Shown: piece by piece, positions 31,429 through 32,001 of the stretch
Layout of the letters: each line of letters begins with the position of its first letter
Numbering within the stretch: the stretch's first letter is position 1
IMG/VR virus record: IMGVR_UViG_3300043464_001836
Location: 1-32,001 of that record
Direction: 5' to 3' (one strand)
DNA: 32,001 nt
Source: a virus
Made by a program: the position numbers and the translations under genes
The notes under the pieces: model-generated
What the model saw: only the letters and a program-made list of their open reading frames with translations
What the model was told of the DNA's origin: nothing
Databases searched by the model: none

Positions 31429-32001
31429 CAAAACACTCCTTCCACTCATCATCCCAAGCGCCGAAGGAGTAGTCATCCCCAATCTCTTGGTCAATCCCGA
31501 TTGGACAGTTTGGGATAGAAAAGCCTCTATCCTTTTGTGTACACTTCGCTAGAATTTCGCAATACAACGCAACGTCGTCAGGATGCACGATTGCTACGAT
31601 TGAGTCGTGTACTAGCATAAAGATCTCAGCGCGCATCTTACGTCTTTTAATCTCTTCCATCATATCAACAGTAGCTAGTAGGTTAATGTCGCTGCAGAGT
31701 GCCTGGACGGCCGCATTGGTCCCACTCCTGATTTCGTGTGCAGCGATTCCTTTGTCTGGGCTAAAGACATTTTTTAGTCTACGTTTACGTCCAAAAGAGG
31801 TATAAATAAAACCCTTAGACTTAATCTCAGCTTCTACGCTTTTTAGCCACTTTTTCAATGAGCTGTACTTTTCAAAGTACAAGTCAATAGCTTCCTGAGC
31901 ATCTGATAAGGTGAAAGGGCTCTCAGAGTCTTTGCTTACGGTGTCAGACACTTTTGAGGCTCCGGCTCCGTATAAGATAGAAAATGTGACCGCCTTAGCA
32001 G
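31379..32001 (-). CDS. DNA polymerase, family A (partial, C-terminal part)
   Basis: The frame is open at the right edge; the visible 207 codons are the C-terminal part of a Pol I-type enzyme (T5 D9-like by position). The edge sequence AKAVTFSILYGAG is the O-helix of motif B, with Lys, Phe and Tyr where E. coli Pol I has Lys758, Phe762 and Tyr766. Further on come FIYTSFGRKRRL (T-x-x-G-R-x-R), HEIRSGTNAAVQALCSDI and motif C MLVHDSIVAIV (HDS). The Phe rather than Tyr in the O-helix predicts strong discrimination against dideoxynucleotides, unlike T7 polymerase (family knowledge). A GTG at 31951 is internal and not the real start. Confidence 0.92.
   Translation of the reverse strand, partial: AKAVTFSILYGAGASKVSDTVSKDSESPFTLSDAQEAIDLYFEKYSSLKKWLKSVEAEIKSKGFIYTSFGRKRRLKNVFSPDKGIAAHEIRSGTNAAVQALCSDINLLATVDMMEEIKRRKMRAEIFMLVHDSIVAIVHPDDVALYCEILAKCTQKDRGFSIPNCPIGIDQEIGDDYSFGAWDDEWKECFDDYFGENQLASVSTKS

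Noticed and set aside
31429-31494. Longer start for the gene after the polymerase
   Set aside because: It would overlap the polymerase by more than 100 bp and has no good ribosome site, unlike ATG 31428 with AAGGAG.

Overview
The window is about 32 kb of a dense phage genome in two convergent blocks. A virion/lysis block runs on the + strand (1 to about 17.65 kb) and a replication/nucleotide block on the - strand (about 17.82 kb to the right edge). Most of it is AT-rich. The spanin pair and M15 endolysin point to a Gram-negative host. The L-K-I-J tail-tip order of lambda points to a long, non-contractile tail. No integrase, repressor, tRNA or rRNA was seen, so a lytic siphovirus is the simplest reading (inference). 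All gene names rest on motifs and gene order, not on a database search.

Left block: the C-terminal end of an L-like minor tail protein, K-like JAMM + NlpC/P60 peptidase, I-like tail assembly protein, and a very large (2,620 aa) J-like tip protein with FN3 and DUF1983-like regions and a polyglycine tip. Three fibre-like genes follow. The last two are paralogues of clearly higher GC that share a nearly identical 138-bp segment. Then come a small protein, a small HExxH protein, two small membrane proteins, a TM/coiled-coil protein, an overlapping i-spanin/o-spanin pair and the M15 endolysin. A perfect 13-bp-stem bidirectional terminator, four 17-bp direct repeats and a 9-bp inverted repeat fill the gap between the blocks.

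Right block, in order of transcription: family A DNA polymerase (5' part off the window), an unknown gene, a superfamily 2 helicase split by an intein, an unknown gene, a gp32-like ssDNA-binding protein, a small unknown gene, a free-standing EDxHD (Vsr-like) homing endonuclease, SbcD-like and SbcC-like nuclease subunits, a PDDEXK nuclease, a 5'-3' exonuclease, a LAGLIDADG-dUTPase fusion, a monomeric class II (B12-dependent) ribonucleotide reductase and two small genes. The polymerase/helicase/SbcD/SbcC/nuclease/flap-exonuclease order recalls the D9-D15 region of phage T5. Most junctions are ATGA or TAATG overlaps, so the block is probably translated as a coupled polycistron.

The most unusual points are three different homing-endonuclease arrangements within about 10 kb of replication genes: an intein in the helicase DExH motif with a Ser in place of the usual penultimate His, a LAGLIDADG domain fused in frame ahead of a complete dUTPase with a Shine-Dalgarno-like sequence left at the joint, and an EDxHD gene flanked by a 9-bp duplicated stop/start junction. 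The tandem-repeat array at the convergence point also deserves attention. No gap between genes exceeds about 170 bp.
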